Assembly: GCA_903895595.1 (NCBI GenBank)
Contig: CAITUP010000014.1
Coordinates: 1 to 51,582, forward strand
Length of the DNA: 51,582 nucleotides
Direction of reading: 5' to 3'
Source: an uncultured Acetobacteraceae bacterium
GTDB lineage: Bacteria; Pseudomonadota; Alphaproteobacteria; Acetobacterales; Acetobacteraceae
Position 1 is the stretch's first letter. Each line of letters starts with the position of its first letter. Under the pieces are notes generated by a model. It saw nothing but the letters and a program-made list of their open reading frames with translations. It searched no databases and was not told where the DNA came from. The translations under genes were made by a program, and so were the position numbers. Below are positions 17,960 to 24,767 of this stretch, piece after piece.

Positions 17960-18724
17960 TCATCCCGGCGGTCCCACGCCCCGCACCGAAGACCCCGCCG
18001 CGAGCAAAGCCCGCACCATCGCCCCATCCGGAGGCCCGAAACGCGCATCCGGCGGCACCCCGCCATACGCCCGAATCACCGCCGCCCGTTCGGGATAGAC
18101 CGCCTCGTACCACGCGACATCCGGCGGATCTTCGCTTTCCGTCTCCAGATCCGGCTCCAGGCTTGGTGCCAGCTCGCGGCCATCGCTCTCGAACGTCATG
18201 GCGGGCGCAGGCCCGCCACCCACGACTTCCACGTCCGCCCCCGGCTCGGCCACCCCCTCCGCCGCCCCAAAAACCTGCGCGAACGGCCGGGTCATCGTCG
18301 AATACGCGATATGCTCCGCCCATTCCGCCGACTGCGCCTGCGCGGGATCGGCGTCCCGCTTCTCCCGCCGAACCATCATCCGCTCCAGCGTCCGCTGCGC
18401 CCCGGCCGCTTGGCGCAGCATGCTGGTCATCTGTGCCCGCACCTGCATGCGCTGCTGAAACCCCAGCGCCGGATCGCGCAGCTCCGCCATACACGCCGAC
18501 ACATGCGCCAACATCGAGACCTGCGCCGCCGCCCATTCGTATTCCGCGGGCGTGACGGGGCAGAGGCTGCTGACCTTGGTCTTGGCCGCGTCGATCTCGC
18601 GCGCCAGATCCTCCGGCGTGTCATCGGCGCACACCGGCAAACGCCGCGCCAGCGTGTGCCCAACCAGATAATAGGTTCGGGGAAGGCGACTGAGAGCGGG
18701 GTCGGGTTCGCTGATTTTTATCAT
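17960..18724 (-). CDS. Hypothetical protein, orphan
   Basis: A 254-residue soluble protein. Residues 1-125 are helical and rich in Ala, Arg and Met (AAAQVSMLAHVSACMAEL, FQQRMQVRAQMTSMLRQAA). The rest is acidic and low in complexity with a Glu/Pro stretch near 200, and ends in VAWYEAVYPERAAVIRAYGG. The long N-terminal frame to 18766 is unlikely; ATG 18724 starts MIKISEPDPAL. Coding is supported by one long frame with typical codon use. Family and role are unknown. Its helical first half could be an adaptor, but nothing proves this. Confidence 0.6.
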   Translation of the reverse strand: MIKISEPDPALSRLPRTYYLVGHTLARRLPVCADDTPEDLAREIDAAKTKVSSLCPVTPAEYEWAAAQVSMLAHVSACMAELRDPALGFQQRMQVRAQMTSMLRQAAGAQRTLERMMVRREKRDADPAQAQSAEWAEHIAYSTMTRPFAQVFGAAEGVAEPGADVEVVGGGPAPAMTFESDGRELAPSLEPDLETESEDPPDVAWYEAVYPERAAVIRAYGGVPPDARFGPPDGAMVRALLAAGSSVRGVGPPG

Positions 18725-18844
18725 AACAATGTATGTTAGTCGTCTTTCGCGGCATTCAAGAGGCACGGCGAAAAATTTCCTGCCGGCGGGAGGAGACGGC
18801 CGGGCGGCATTTCAGCATCGTCCAGCCCGACGGCAAGGCCACGA

Positions 18845-18957
18845 GATTCACCACTGAACCACTGAACCACAGAACCACAGAGGACCCGGTGTTTCTGGGC
18901 CGCTGGCGTGTCGGCTCGCTCGGTCTGTTCCGTGGTTCTGTGGTTCAGTGGTGAATC
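18845..18957. repeat. Large inverted repeat with an extra 8-nt unit, upstream of TIR gene
   Basis: The right arm (18932-18957) is 26 nt; its reverse complement reads GATTCACCACTGAACCAC then AGAACCAC. The left arm (18845-18878) has the same two blocks with an extra TGAACCAC between them, so it is 34 nt. The arms enclose 53 nt. The gap 18725-19131 has no gene; it holds this repeat and GC-rich sequence before the TIR start. It looks like a mobile or dispersed palindromic intergenic element. No target-site duplication or terminal transposon feature was found. Confidence 0.8.
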
Positions 18958-19131
18958 TTGCGATCGCGCCCCGGCCCCGGCCGGCCGTAACCGTCAAACC
19001 CCACGCTGCGCCCGAAGGCCTCCCTTGGCCCAGGTTGCCATTTCCCCAAGCACCCCCGATTATCCGCCCGGCAAGGCCGGAACGGCATCGACCGTCCAGG
19101 ACCTGTTCGACAAAGGAGTGGGAACCGCGAC

Positions 19132-19632
19132 GTGGCCGATCCGCCGGACAAGAAACATGGGTTCGTATCCTACGCCCGCAAGGACATCGCCATGTTCAGG
19201 ACGTTCCAGACCCATTTGCGGACGATCGAGAAAAACTACGGCGTCGAGTTCTGGATCGATGAGGTATTGGAAACCGGCACCGATTGGAAAGCCGGTATCG
19301 AGCAGGCCATCGAGAAGGCCGACATTTTCGTACTGATGCTCAGCCCGGCGTTCCTCGCCAGCGATTTCATCTACTACACCGAGTATCCCGCGATCGAATC
19401 CCGCTGCTCGGCTACGGGGGCGCCCCTGATTCCGGTTTACCTCAAGCAGTGCCTTTACGATCCGTTGTGCGGGCATCTGCAGATCGCGCCGCTGATCAAT
19501 GGCCGGCTATGCTCCATCGAGACGGTGACCCCTCGCAACACCGGGTACTACACCGCCAGTCAAAAGATCGAACAGGCGCTGCGTGACCGGCTTAAGCTCA
19601 CGTCTGCCGCACGCGCGGGGCGCTCGCCATGA
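19132..19632 (+). CDS. TIR-domain protein, putative NADase effector
   Basis: A 166-residue protein that is mostly one TIR domain. Box 1 is FVSYARKD (11-18); FWIDEVLETGTDW (40-52) is the BB-loop region; IEKADIFVLMLSPAFLAS is the central strand and box 2; then DFIYYTE, where Glu84 is at the position of the catalytic glutamate of bacterial TIR NADases. PLIPVYLKQC is the final core strand. There is no signal peptide or TM. The start is GTG 19132 with AAAGGAG 12-13 nt upstream. It overlaps the next gene by 4 nt (ATGA), so TIR and FGE-fold partners are made together. Role as an NAD-consuming effector is inferred from family and context. Confidence 0.88.
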   Translation: MADPPDKKHGFVSYARKDIAMFRTFQTHLRTIEKNYGVEFWIDEVLETGTDWKAGIEQAIEKADIFVLMLSPAFLASDFIYYTEYPAIESRCSATGAPLIPVYLKQCLYDPLCGHLQIAPLINGRLCSIETVTPRNTGYYTASQKIEQALRDRLKLTSAARAGRSP

Positions 19633-21161
19633 TCCCCCCGACCGATCCGGATCGCGCCTTCGGCCTTGCGATGACCCGCCTGCGCACCGACGCCGAACGC
19701 ATGCTGGCACTGTGTCAGGCGCCCAATCCGGACAACGACGAGGTCCTGATCGCCGCGATAACGCGGGTCGCCGACCTCGCCGCGCGGGTCGCCGCCTCCC
19801 CCCGCGGCGGAGACGTGCCCGATACTTTGCTGGAACTGCGCCTGACCATAGACGCACTCATCCTGCCGGAACCCATCCAGGACGAAGATGAAACCTTCGC
19901 CCAGGGGGAATTGCGCCGTCTGCACGACAGCTTGGCCGCGCAGATCGTACGCGGTGAGAAGGCGGTAAGGGACTGTGGTCGCCTGCCCGCCCCCGGCCCG
20001 GAGTCCGCCCCCGTGCCCCGCGCCGGCAACGAAACCGACCTCCAAGCCGTGGCCGCACAGTTGGACGACATCGTCGCATCTCTCGACCGGCTGGAACAGG
20101 CCGCGGCCGGCCCCACCGGCTTCCGCCAGCAAACCGATCTGGTCGAGTTTTACATCGGCAAGATGCGAATCCAGGTCGATCTCGCGCGGGCGCAACTGAC
20201 GGTGAACGAACGAACGGTCGATCTCGGCAACCTGTCGCGCGTGGTCGGCACGATGGCGTCGTTGACCGGCGACTTCGTGGTGACTGTCAAGGCTTGGGCG
20301 AAACGCCTCGCGGTTGGCGTGCTGGACGCGGCAACCGCGATGCAAACGCAAGTCCGGCGGGTCGCGACCGGCATTGTCGCCGTAACGCGCAAGCTGCTCG
20401 CCCCACGGGCCAAGCCGGCCGAACCGGTGGACAAACCCGCCTGGGCCTCGGCGTTCGGGCGGGACAAGTATGGCGTATGGGCGGACCTGTCCATCCGAAA
20501 CCGCTGGCGCCGCCCGGTGGTGCAGCGGCTGCGGCTGATCCCGGCAGGGCGGTTCTCGTGGGAAGGCCCTCAGCACGAAGTCACGATTCGCGAGGCATTC
20601 TGGCTGTTCGACACGCCCTGCACCCAGGCGCTCTGGCAGGCGGTGATGGGCAACAACCCGAGCCATTTCCAAGGATCGGCGCGGCCGGTGGAATCGGTCG
20701 GTTTAGAGGACATCGCGGGGTTCGTGACCAAGTTGAACGGAAGCGTGCCGGGCCTGAATCTGGCGTTGCCGTCGGAGGCGCAGTGGGAATACGCCTGCCG
20801 CGCCGGCAGCAAATCCGCCTGCTACCACGAAGACCTGCAACGGATCGCATGGTTCGGTGCCAACAGCGGCGGGGAAACGCACGACGTGAAGGGCAAGGAC
20901 CCAAACCGATGGGGCCTCTACGACATGCTTGGCAATGTCTGGGAATGGTGCGCCGACGGCTGGCACGACTCTTACGATGACGCGCCCTCCGACGGCGCCG
21001 TTTGGCAGCCAAGCGGCTCAGCGCTCCGCGTCTTCCGCGGCGGGTCATGGCTCGGCGACGCGCTGCACGTGCGTGCGGCGTACCGCTCCCTCCTCGCCCT
21101 GTCCGTTCGGTCCGACGATATCGGTTTTCGGCTGGGCGCAGTTCGTACAGCGGGCGGATAG
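19629..21161 (+). CDS. FGE/C-type-lectin-fold protein with helical N terminus, catalytically dead FGE
   Basis: A 510-residue protein. Residues 1-270 are helical and unrecognised (helices at 135-160 and 168-258), with no clear TM. Residues 300-503 are an FGE-sulfatase (SUMF1/C-type-lectin) domain: RLIPAGRFSWEGP, TQALWQAVMGNNPSHFQG, ALPSEAQWEYACRAG, GLYDMLGNVWEWCADGW and RVFRGGSW. True formylglycine enzymes have two catalytic Cys after RGGSW (SWLC and YC); here the positions read SWLGD and ALHV, so both are missing. The domain is therefore more likely a binding module. Its 3' end fits a DGR variable region. It overlaps the TIR gene by 4 nt; by context it may sense and the TIR may act. Confidence 0.88.
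   Translation: MIPPTDPDRAFGLAMTRLRTDAERMLALCQAPNPDNDEVLIAAITRVADLAARVAASPRGGDVPDTLLELRLTIDALILPEPIQDEDETFAQGELRRLHDSLAAQIVRGEKAVRDCGRLPAPGPESAPVPRAGNETDLQAVAAQLDDIVASLDRLEQAAAGPTGFRQQTDLVEFYIGKMRIQVDLARAQLTVNERTVDLGNLSRVVGTMASLTGDFVVTVKAWAKRLAVGVLDAATAMQTQVRRVATGIVAVTRKLLAPRAKPAEPVDKPAWASAFGRDKYGVWADLSIRNRWRRPVVQRLRLIPAGRFSWEGPQHEVTIREAFWLFDTPCTQALWQAVMGNNPSHFQGSARPVESVGLEDIAGFVTKLNGSVPGLNLALPSEAQWEYACRAGSKSACYHEDLQRIAWFGANSGGETHDVKGKDPNRWGLYDMLGNVWEWCADGWHDSYDDAPSDGAVWQPSGSALRVFRGGSWLGDALHVRAAYRSLLALSVRSDDIGFRLGAVRTAGG
21036..21140 (+). other. Candidate DGR-type variable region at the 3' end of the FGE-fold gene
   Basis: Residues 467-501 align without gaps to the common variable-region template pattern RGGSW-nnn-x-nn-x-R-xx-n-R-nnn... 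-nnn-IGFR. At the sites that are Asn in such templates this gene has Leu475, Gly476, Asp477, His480, Tyr485, Ser487, Leu488, Leu489, Ala490, Ser495, Asp496 and Asp497. Their codons are CTC, GGC, GAC, CAC, TAC, TCC, CTC, CTC, GCC, TCC, GAC and GAT, all NNC/NNT as expected from AAC/AAT. High genomic GC3 weakens this, but three CTC leucines where CTG is the usual choice is notable. No template or reverse transcriptase is in the window. Confidence 0.45.
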
Positions 21162-21183
21162 CGGAACGCAGGCGGGGTGGCGG

Positions 21184-21246
21184 CGCGGGCAGCCCCGGCG
21201 GGAAGGGAGCTGGCGCGGAGCGCGCGACCGGCCGGGGCAGCCCGCG
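21184..21246. repeat. 16-bp imperfect inverted repeat just after the FGE-fold gene
   Basis: CGCGGGCAGCCCCGGC (21184-21199) and GCCGGGGCAGCCCGCG (21231-21246) are complementary at 15 of 16 positions and enclose 31 nt. It begins 22 nt after the stop codon. With the hairpin at 21278 it makes a highly structured 3' flank. Nothing else is seen in 21162-21277. Confidence 0.65.
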
Positions 21247-21277
21247 ACGCCCTCCCCGCCGGAGTGGAGCGCCGGGT

Positions 21278-21306
21278 CCAGGGGCGGAGCCCCTGGTCGT
21301 TTTTTT
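21278..21306 (+). terminator. Intrinsic terminator of the TIR/FGE unit
   Basis: CCAGGGGC (21278-21285) pairs with GCCCCTGG (21289-21296) over a GGA loop. It is followed by TCG and a run of seven T. This is a classic rho-independent terminator on the plus strand, 117 nt after the FGE-fold gene stop. Confidence 0.8.
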
Positions 21307-21347
21307 CCGGCGACGTGGCACCGGACCTGTCCCCCGAAGTATTATTC

Positions 21348-21422
21348 TTACGCAGATGGGCGCTGATAGGCGCAGATAAAAAGCCCCAGTCCATCTGTGG
21401 CCATCAGCGCCCATCTGCGTAA
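21348..21422. repeat. 20-bp perfect inverted repeat (second palindrome family)
   Basis: TTACGCAGATGGGCGCTGAT (21348-21367) and its exact reverse complement (21403-21422) flank 35 nt. An imperfect inner extension (GGCGCAGAT against ATCTGTGGCC) lengthens the stem. It sits between the terminator of the TIR/FGE unit and the convergent GNAT gene. Similar GCAGATGGGCGCTGAT-type palindromes are common as dispersed intergenic repeats in many bacteria. The gap 21162-21503 contains no gene. Confidence 0.8.
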
Positions 21423-21460
21423 AAAACAATTCGGTCGGCGTCGAAGGCGAGGAACCTTGC

Positions 21461-21524
21461 TCATGGTCGGATAAACGTGCCTCAAGGGCCGGAGGTGGTC
21501 GGGTTAAACCCGACCATGACGGGG
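21461..21524. repeat. Dispersed palindrome, half copy plus full copy
   Basis: A half copy (TCATGGTCGG, 21461-21470) precedes a full copy. TGGTCGGGTT (21496-21505) and AACCCGACCA (21507-21516) are perfect 10-bp arms around A21506, followed by the family tail TGACGGGG. The full copy runs into the 3' end of the GNAT gene and provides its stop codon (21504-21506 on the minus strand). Confidence 0.85.
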
Positions 21525-22013
21525 GGATGGGTCGCGCCGTGCCTCCCATTCCGGACGGAGGATCGCCAGAATCAATTCGTCGTGGTGGCGGCCATTCAGG
21601 AAGACGTTGCCTCGGGCGATGCCTTCGGCGGTGAAGCCGACGGCTTCGTAAACATGACGAGCGCGGGCGTTATCGGGGAACTGGCCGAGCCAGAAACGGT
21701 AGCAAGGGGTTTGGCTGAAGACTTTGTCGGTCAGCGCGCGCAGGAATGCTTTGCCGTAACCGGCGTTCGGTTCGGCCATGGCGATACGCATCAGCAATGT
21801 AATCCCATCGGCGGCGTTCCAGTCCCGCAGGATGGCGAAGCCGACCGGCCGTTCCCCGTCCCAGGCGATGAAGTGGGCGCAGCGCCCGTTCGCCATACGG
21901 GCCCGGTGCTGGGCCTCGTCCGAACAGCCGATGAAGGCCTCGTAGCCCGGCAGGCGTTCGGTTCGCATGATGAACGGGATGTCGGATTCCGTTGCTGGGG
22001 CGATGGCGATCAT
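21504..22013 (-). CDS. GNAT-family N-acetyltransferase
   Basis: A 169-residue cytosolic acetyltransferase. The core has GERPVGFAILRDW (strand 4 region), RIAMAEPNAGYGKAFLRAL (the acetyl-CoA pyrophosphate loop in the form N-x-G-Y-G-K-A) and DNARARHVYEAVGF (the C-terminal GNAT helix and strand). Substrate is unknown. The last residues, DPSPRHGRV, are encoded by the dispersed palindrome, which also supplies the TAA stop, so the natural C terminus may have been changed by repeat insertion. Two more repeat copies lie just upstream. Confidence 0.88.
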   Translation of the reverse strand: MIAIAPATESDIPFIMRTERLPGYEAFIGCSDEAQHRARMANGRCAHFIAWDGERPVGFAILRDWNAADGITLLMRIAMAEPNAGYGKAFLRALTDKVFSQTPCYRFWLGQFPDNARARHVYEAVGFTAEGIARGNVFLNGRHHDELILAILRPEWEARRDPSPRHGRV

Positions 22014-22030
22014 TCCGGCACCCTCACACC

Positions 22031-22110
22031 CCCGTCATGGTCGGGCCTGACCCGACCAAGTCTGCCCAACGGGATAAAGGTGGTCGGGTTAAACCCGACC
22101 ATGACGGGGG
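22031..22110. repeat. Head-to-head pair of dispersed palindromes
   Basis: One copy (22031-22058; CCCGTCATGGTCGGG arm first) and one inverted copy (22081-22108; ending CCATGACGGG) flank a 22-nt spacer. Each copy is itself a palindrome and the two are inverted to each other, so the whole region can fold into one stem or two. It lies between the GNAT and dehydrogenase genes, both on the minus strand. Confidence 0.85.
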
Positions 22111-22121
22111 GGGACTCGCGA

Positions 22122-23600
22122 TCAGCTCCCGATCCCACCCAACGCGATGTATTTGATCTCCAAATAATCCTCGATCCCGTATTTGGACCCCTCGCGCCCC
22201 AGGCCGGAGGACTTCATCCCCCCGAACGGCGCCACGTCGGTGGAAATAATCCCCTCGTTCACCCCGACGATCCCATATTCCAGCGCCTCCGCCACGCGGA
22301 AGATGCGGCCCACGTCGCGGGCGTAGAAATACGAAGCCAAACCGAACTCGGTGTCGTTGGCCATCTGGATCGCTTCTTCCTCGGTCTTGAAGCGGAACAG
22401 CGGCGCCACGGGGCCGAAGGTTTCCTCCCTGAAAATCAGCGCCTCGCGCGGGACGTTCGCCAGGACGGTGGGTTCGAAGAACGTGCCGCCGAGCGCATGC
22501 CGCTTGCCGCCGGTGACCACCGAGGCGCCACGCGACAAGGCATCGGCGATATGTTCCTCGACCTTCGCGACGGCATCCGCATTGATCAGCGGCCCCTGGC
22601 TGACGCCCGGTTCCATGCCGTTGCCGACTTTCATCGCCTCGACGGCCGCTTTCAGCTTGGCGGCGAAGGCGTCGTAGACCCCGTCCTGCACCAGCAGACG
22701 GTTGGCGCAAACGCAGGTCTGTCCGGTGTTGCGATACTTCGAAGCCATGGCGCCGAGCACGGCCTGATCGAGGTCGGCGTCGTCGAAAACGATGAAGGGC
22801 GCGTTGCCGCCCAGCTCCATGCTGGTCTTTTTCACAGTCGGCGCACACATCGCCATCAGCTTGGCGCCGACCTCGGTCGATCCGGTGAAGGACAGCTTGC
22901 GCACGATCGGGTTGGACGTGAGTTCCTCGCCCATCGGGCCGGAGGGACCGGTCAGCACGTTGCACACACCCGCCGGCATGCCCGCGCGTTCCGCCAGCAC
23001 GGCAATGGCCAAGGCGGAGAACGGGGTTTGCGACGCCGGACGGATCACCCCGGTGCAGCCCGCGGCCCAACCCGGCCCGGCCTTGCGGGTGATCATCGCG
23101 GCCGGGAAGTTCCACGGCGTGATCGCGGCGAACACGCCGATCGGTTCCTTGGTCACCAGGATGCGGCGGCCTTTGGCGTTCGGCGGGATGGTGTCGCCGT
23201 AGACGCGGCGGCCTTCCTCGGCGAACCATTCGATGAAGCTGGCGGCGTAAAGGATCTCGCCTTTGGACTCAGCCAGCGGCTTGCCCTGTTCGGCGGTCAT
23301 GATCGCGCCGAGGTCGTCGGCGTTCGCCAGCATCAGATCCGACAGCTTGCGAAGAATCATGCCGCGATCCTTCGCCAACATCCCCCGCCACGCCGGCCAC
23401 GCCTTGTTGGCGGCCTCAATCGCTCGGCGGGTTTCGGCGGTGCCCATGGCGGGGACTTCGCCGATGGGTTCCCCGTTCGCGGGGTTGCGCACGACGATGG
23501 TCTTGCCGCTGTCGGCCTGCACCCATTTGCCGTCGAGGTAATTCGCCTGACGGAACAGCGTCGGGTCGGTCAGGTTCAACGGGGAGACGGGGTTCAGCAT
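22122..23600 (-). CDS. gabD: NAD(P)-dependent succinate-semialdehyde dehydrogenase type ALDH
   Basis: A 492-residue aldehyde dehydrogenase of the GabD group: N-terminal DGKWVQADSGKT, Asn164 in TPWNFP, Glu262 in MELGGNAPF, catalytic Cys296 in GQTCVCANR, and the GabD-typical EEGRRVYGDTIP and ITPWNFPAAMITRKAGP. It would oxidise succinate semialdehyde to succinate in GABA or related catabolism. One oddity: the cofactor lysine normally in VVKPA is Arg187 here (GVIRPAS). Similar aldehydes such as glutarate semialdehyde are possible substrates. No transaminase is adjacent. Confidence 0.9.
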   Translation of the reverse strand: MLNPVSPLNLTDPTLFRQANYLDGKWVQADSGKTIVVRNPANGEPIGEVPAMGTAETRRAIEAANKAWPAWRGMLAKDRGMILRKLSDLMLANADDLGAIMTAEQGKPLAESKGEILYAASFIEWFAEEGRRVYGDTIPPNAKGRRILVTKEPIGVFAAITPWNFPAAMITRKAGPGWAAGCTGVIRPASQTPFSALAIAVLAERAGMPAGVCNVLTGPSGPMGEELTSNPIVRKLSFTGSTEVGAKLMAMCAPTVKKTSMELGGNAPFIVFDDADLDQAVLGAMASKYRNTGQTCVCANRLLVQDGVYDAFAAKLKAAVEAMKVGNGMEPGVSQGPLINADAVAKVEEHIADALSRGASVVTGGKRHALGGTFFEPTVLANVPREALIFREETFGPVAPLFRFKTEEEAIQMANDTEFGLASYFYARDVGRIFRVAEALEYGIVGVNEGIISTDVAPFGGMKSSGLGREGSKYGIEDYLEIKYIALGGIGS

Positions 23601-23639
23601 GGCGGGTCCTCCTGGCCTCGGGGTTGGTGGGATGTTAGC

Positions 23640-24767
23640 TCAATCCAGCGTCTCGCGATACGACCGCACCGCGACCGCGACGGCGAGCACGGCGAAGATC
23701 GCCATCGGCCAGACGTCGGGGGCGATTTCGGCGAGTCCGTTGCCTTTCAGCAGGATACCGCGAGAGATGCGAATGATATGGGTCAAGGGCAACGCCTCCC
23801 CGATCATGCGCGCCCACAGCGGCATGCCGGCGAACGGATAAATGAAGCCCGACAGCATCATGGACGGCAGCAGCGCGAACTGCGCCATCTGCTGCGCCTG
23901 CATTTGGGTGCGCGCGATGGTGGAAAACGTGAACCCCAGCGCCAAATTGCAGACAATGAACAACCCGAGCACGGCGAGCAGCAACGGGATCGATCCGTGG
24001 ACGGGCACGCCGAACACCGTCGCGGCAACCACAAGAATAAGCCCGACCTGCAAATACCCGAGTCCGACATACGGCGTGATCTTGCCCAGCATGACCTCCA
24101 GCGGGCGGACAGGCATCGACAGCAGGTTCTCCATCGTCCCGGCCTCCCGCTCCCGCGTCATGGACAAAGCGGTGATGACCAGCGTCGAAAAACTAAGAAT
24201 GACTCCGATCAGGCCGGGCACGACGTTCAGGGCGGTGATCGCTTCCGGGTTGTAACGGGCATGGAGAAGAACCTGAAACGGCGCGTTGCTCGGCCGGTTT
24301 TGCAGCGACACCGGCAGATCCCGTTGCAGCGCGGTGCCGTTCAGCGCGTTCACCGCGGCGGTGGCCTGACCGATCGCGGTCGGGTCGGTCGCATCCGCAT
24401 CCATCAGGATCGACGGCTGCCGCCCGGAATCGACGTCGCGGGTAAATCCCGGCGGAATATTCAGCACGAACAGCACATCCCCCCGCGCCAGCGCCGCGTC
24501 GGCATCCTGCTCGGTCTGGAACCGGCGGAGGTCGAAGTACCCGGTGTTGTTCAGCGCCGCTTCCAAATCGCGAGTATAGCGCGATTCCTCGGCCGCCAGC
24601 ACACCGGTCGGCAGATGCCGAGGGTTGGAGTTCAGCGCGTAGCCGAACAAAAACAACTGGATCAGCGGCAGCATCACCGCCAGCCCGATGGTGGCGGGGT
24701 CCCGCCGCATCTCCAGCGTTTCCTTCCACAGCACGGCCACGAAGCGGCGAAAGGAAAACCCGTTCAT
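23640..24767 (-). CDS. ABC-2 type exporter permease
   Basis: A 375-residue inner-membrane permease of the YhhJ/YbhR/YbhS type: one N-terminal TM (IGLAVMLPLIQLFLFGYAL), a large periplasmic domain (about 55-180), then five TMs. TREREAGTMENLLSMPVRPLEVMLGK is the family coupling region, quoted here only as TREREAGTMENLL and SMPVRPLEVMLGK. It overlaps the ATPase gene by 4 nt. It works with the ATPase and HlyD-like protein just upstream in the operon, probably exporting drugs or other small molecules. Confidence 0.9.
   Translation of the reverse strand: MNGFSFRRFVAVLWKETLEMRRDPATIGLAVMLPLIQLFLFGYALNSNPRHLPTGVLAAEESRYTRDLEAALNNTGYFDLRRFQTEQDADAALARGDVLFVLNIPPGFTRDVDSGRQPSILMDADATDPTAIGQATAAVNALNGTALQRDLPVSLQNRPSNAPFQVLLHARYNPEAITALNVVPGLIGVILSFSTLVITALSMTREREAGTMENLLSMPVRPLEVMLGKITPYVGLGYLQVGLILVVAATVFGVPVHGSIPLLLAVLGLFIVCNLALGFTFSTIARTQMQAQQMAQFALLPSMMLSGFIYPFAGMPLWARMIGEALPLTHIIRISRGILLKGNGLAEIAPDVWPMAIFAVLAVAVAVRSYRETLD

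Noticed and set aside
19629..21161. FGE-fold protein as the maturase of the sulfatase at 2381
   Set aside because: Both catalytic cysteines are absent, and the gene is translationally coupled to a TIR gene 16 kb away from the sulfatase.
18725..22120. Reverse transcriptase or template repeat of a DGR close to the candidate variable region
   Set aside because: No YxDD-type reverse transcriptase frame and no A-rich copy of the variable segment was found in the window on either strand. If present it must act from elsewhere.
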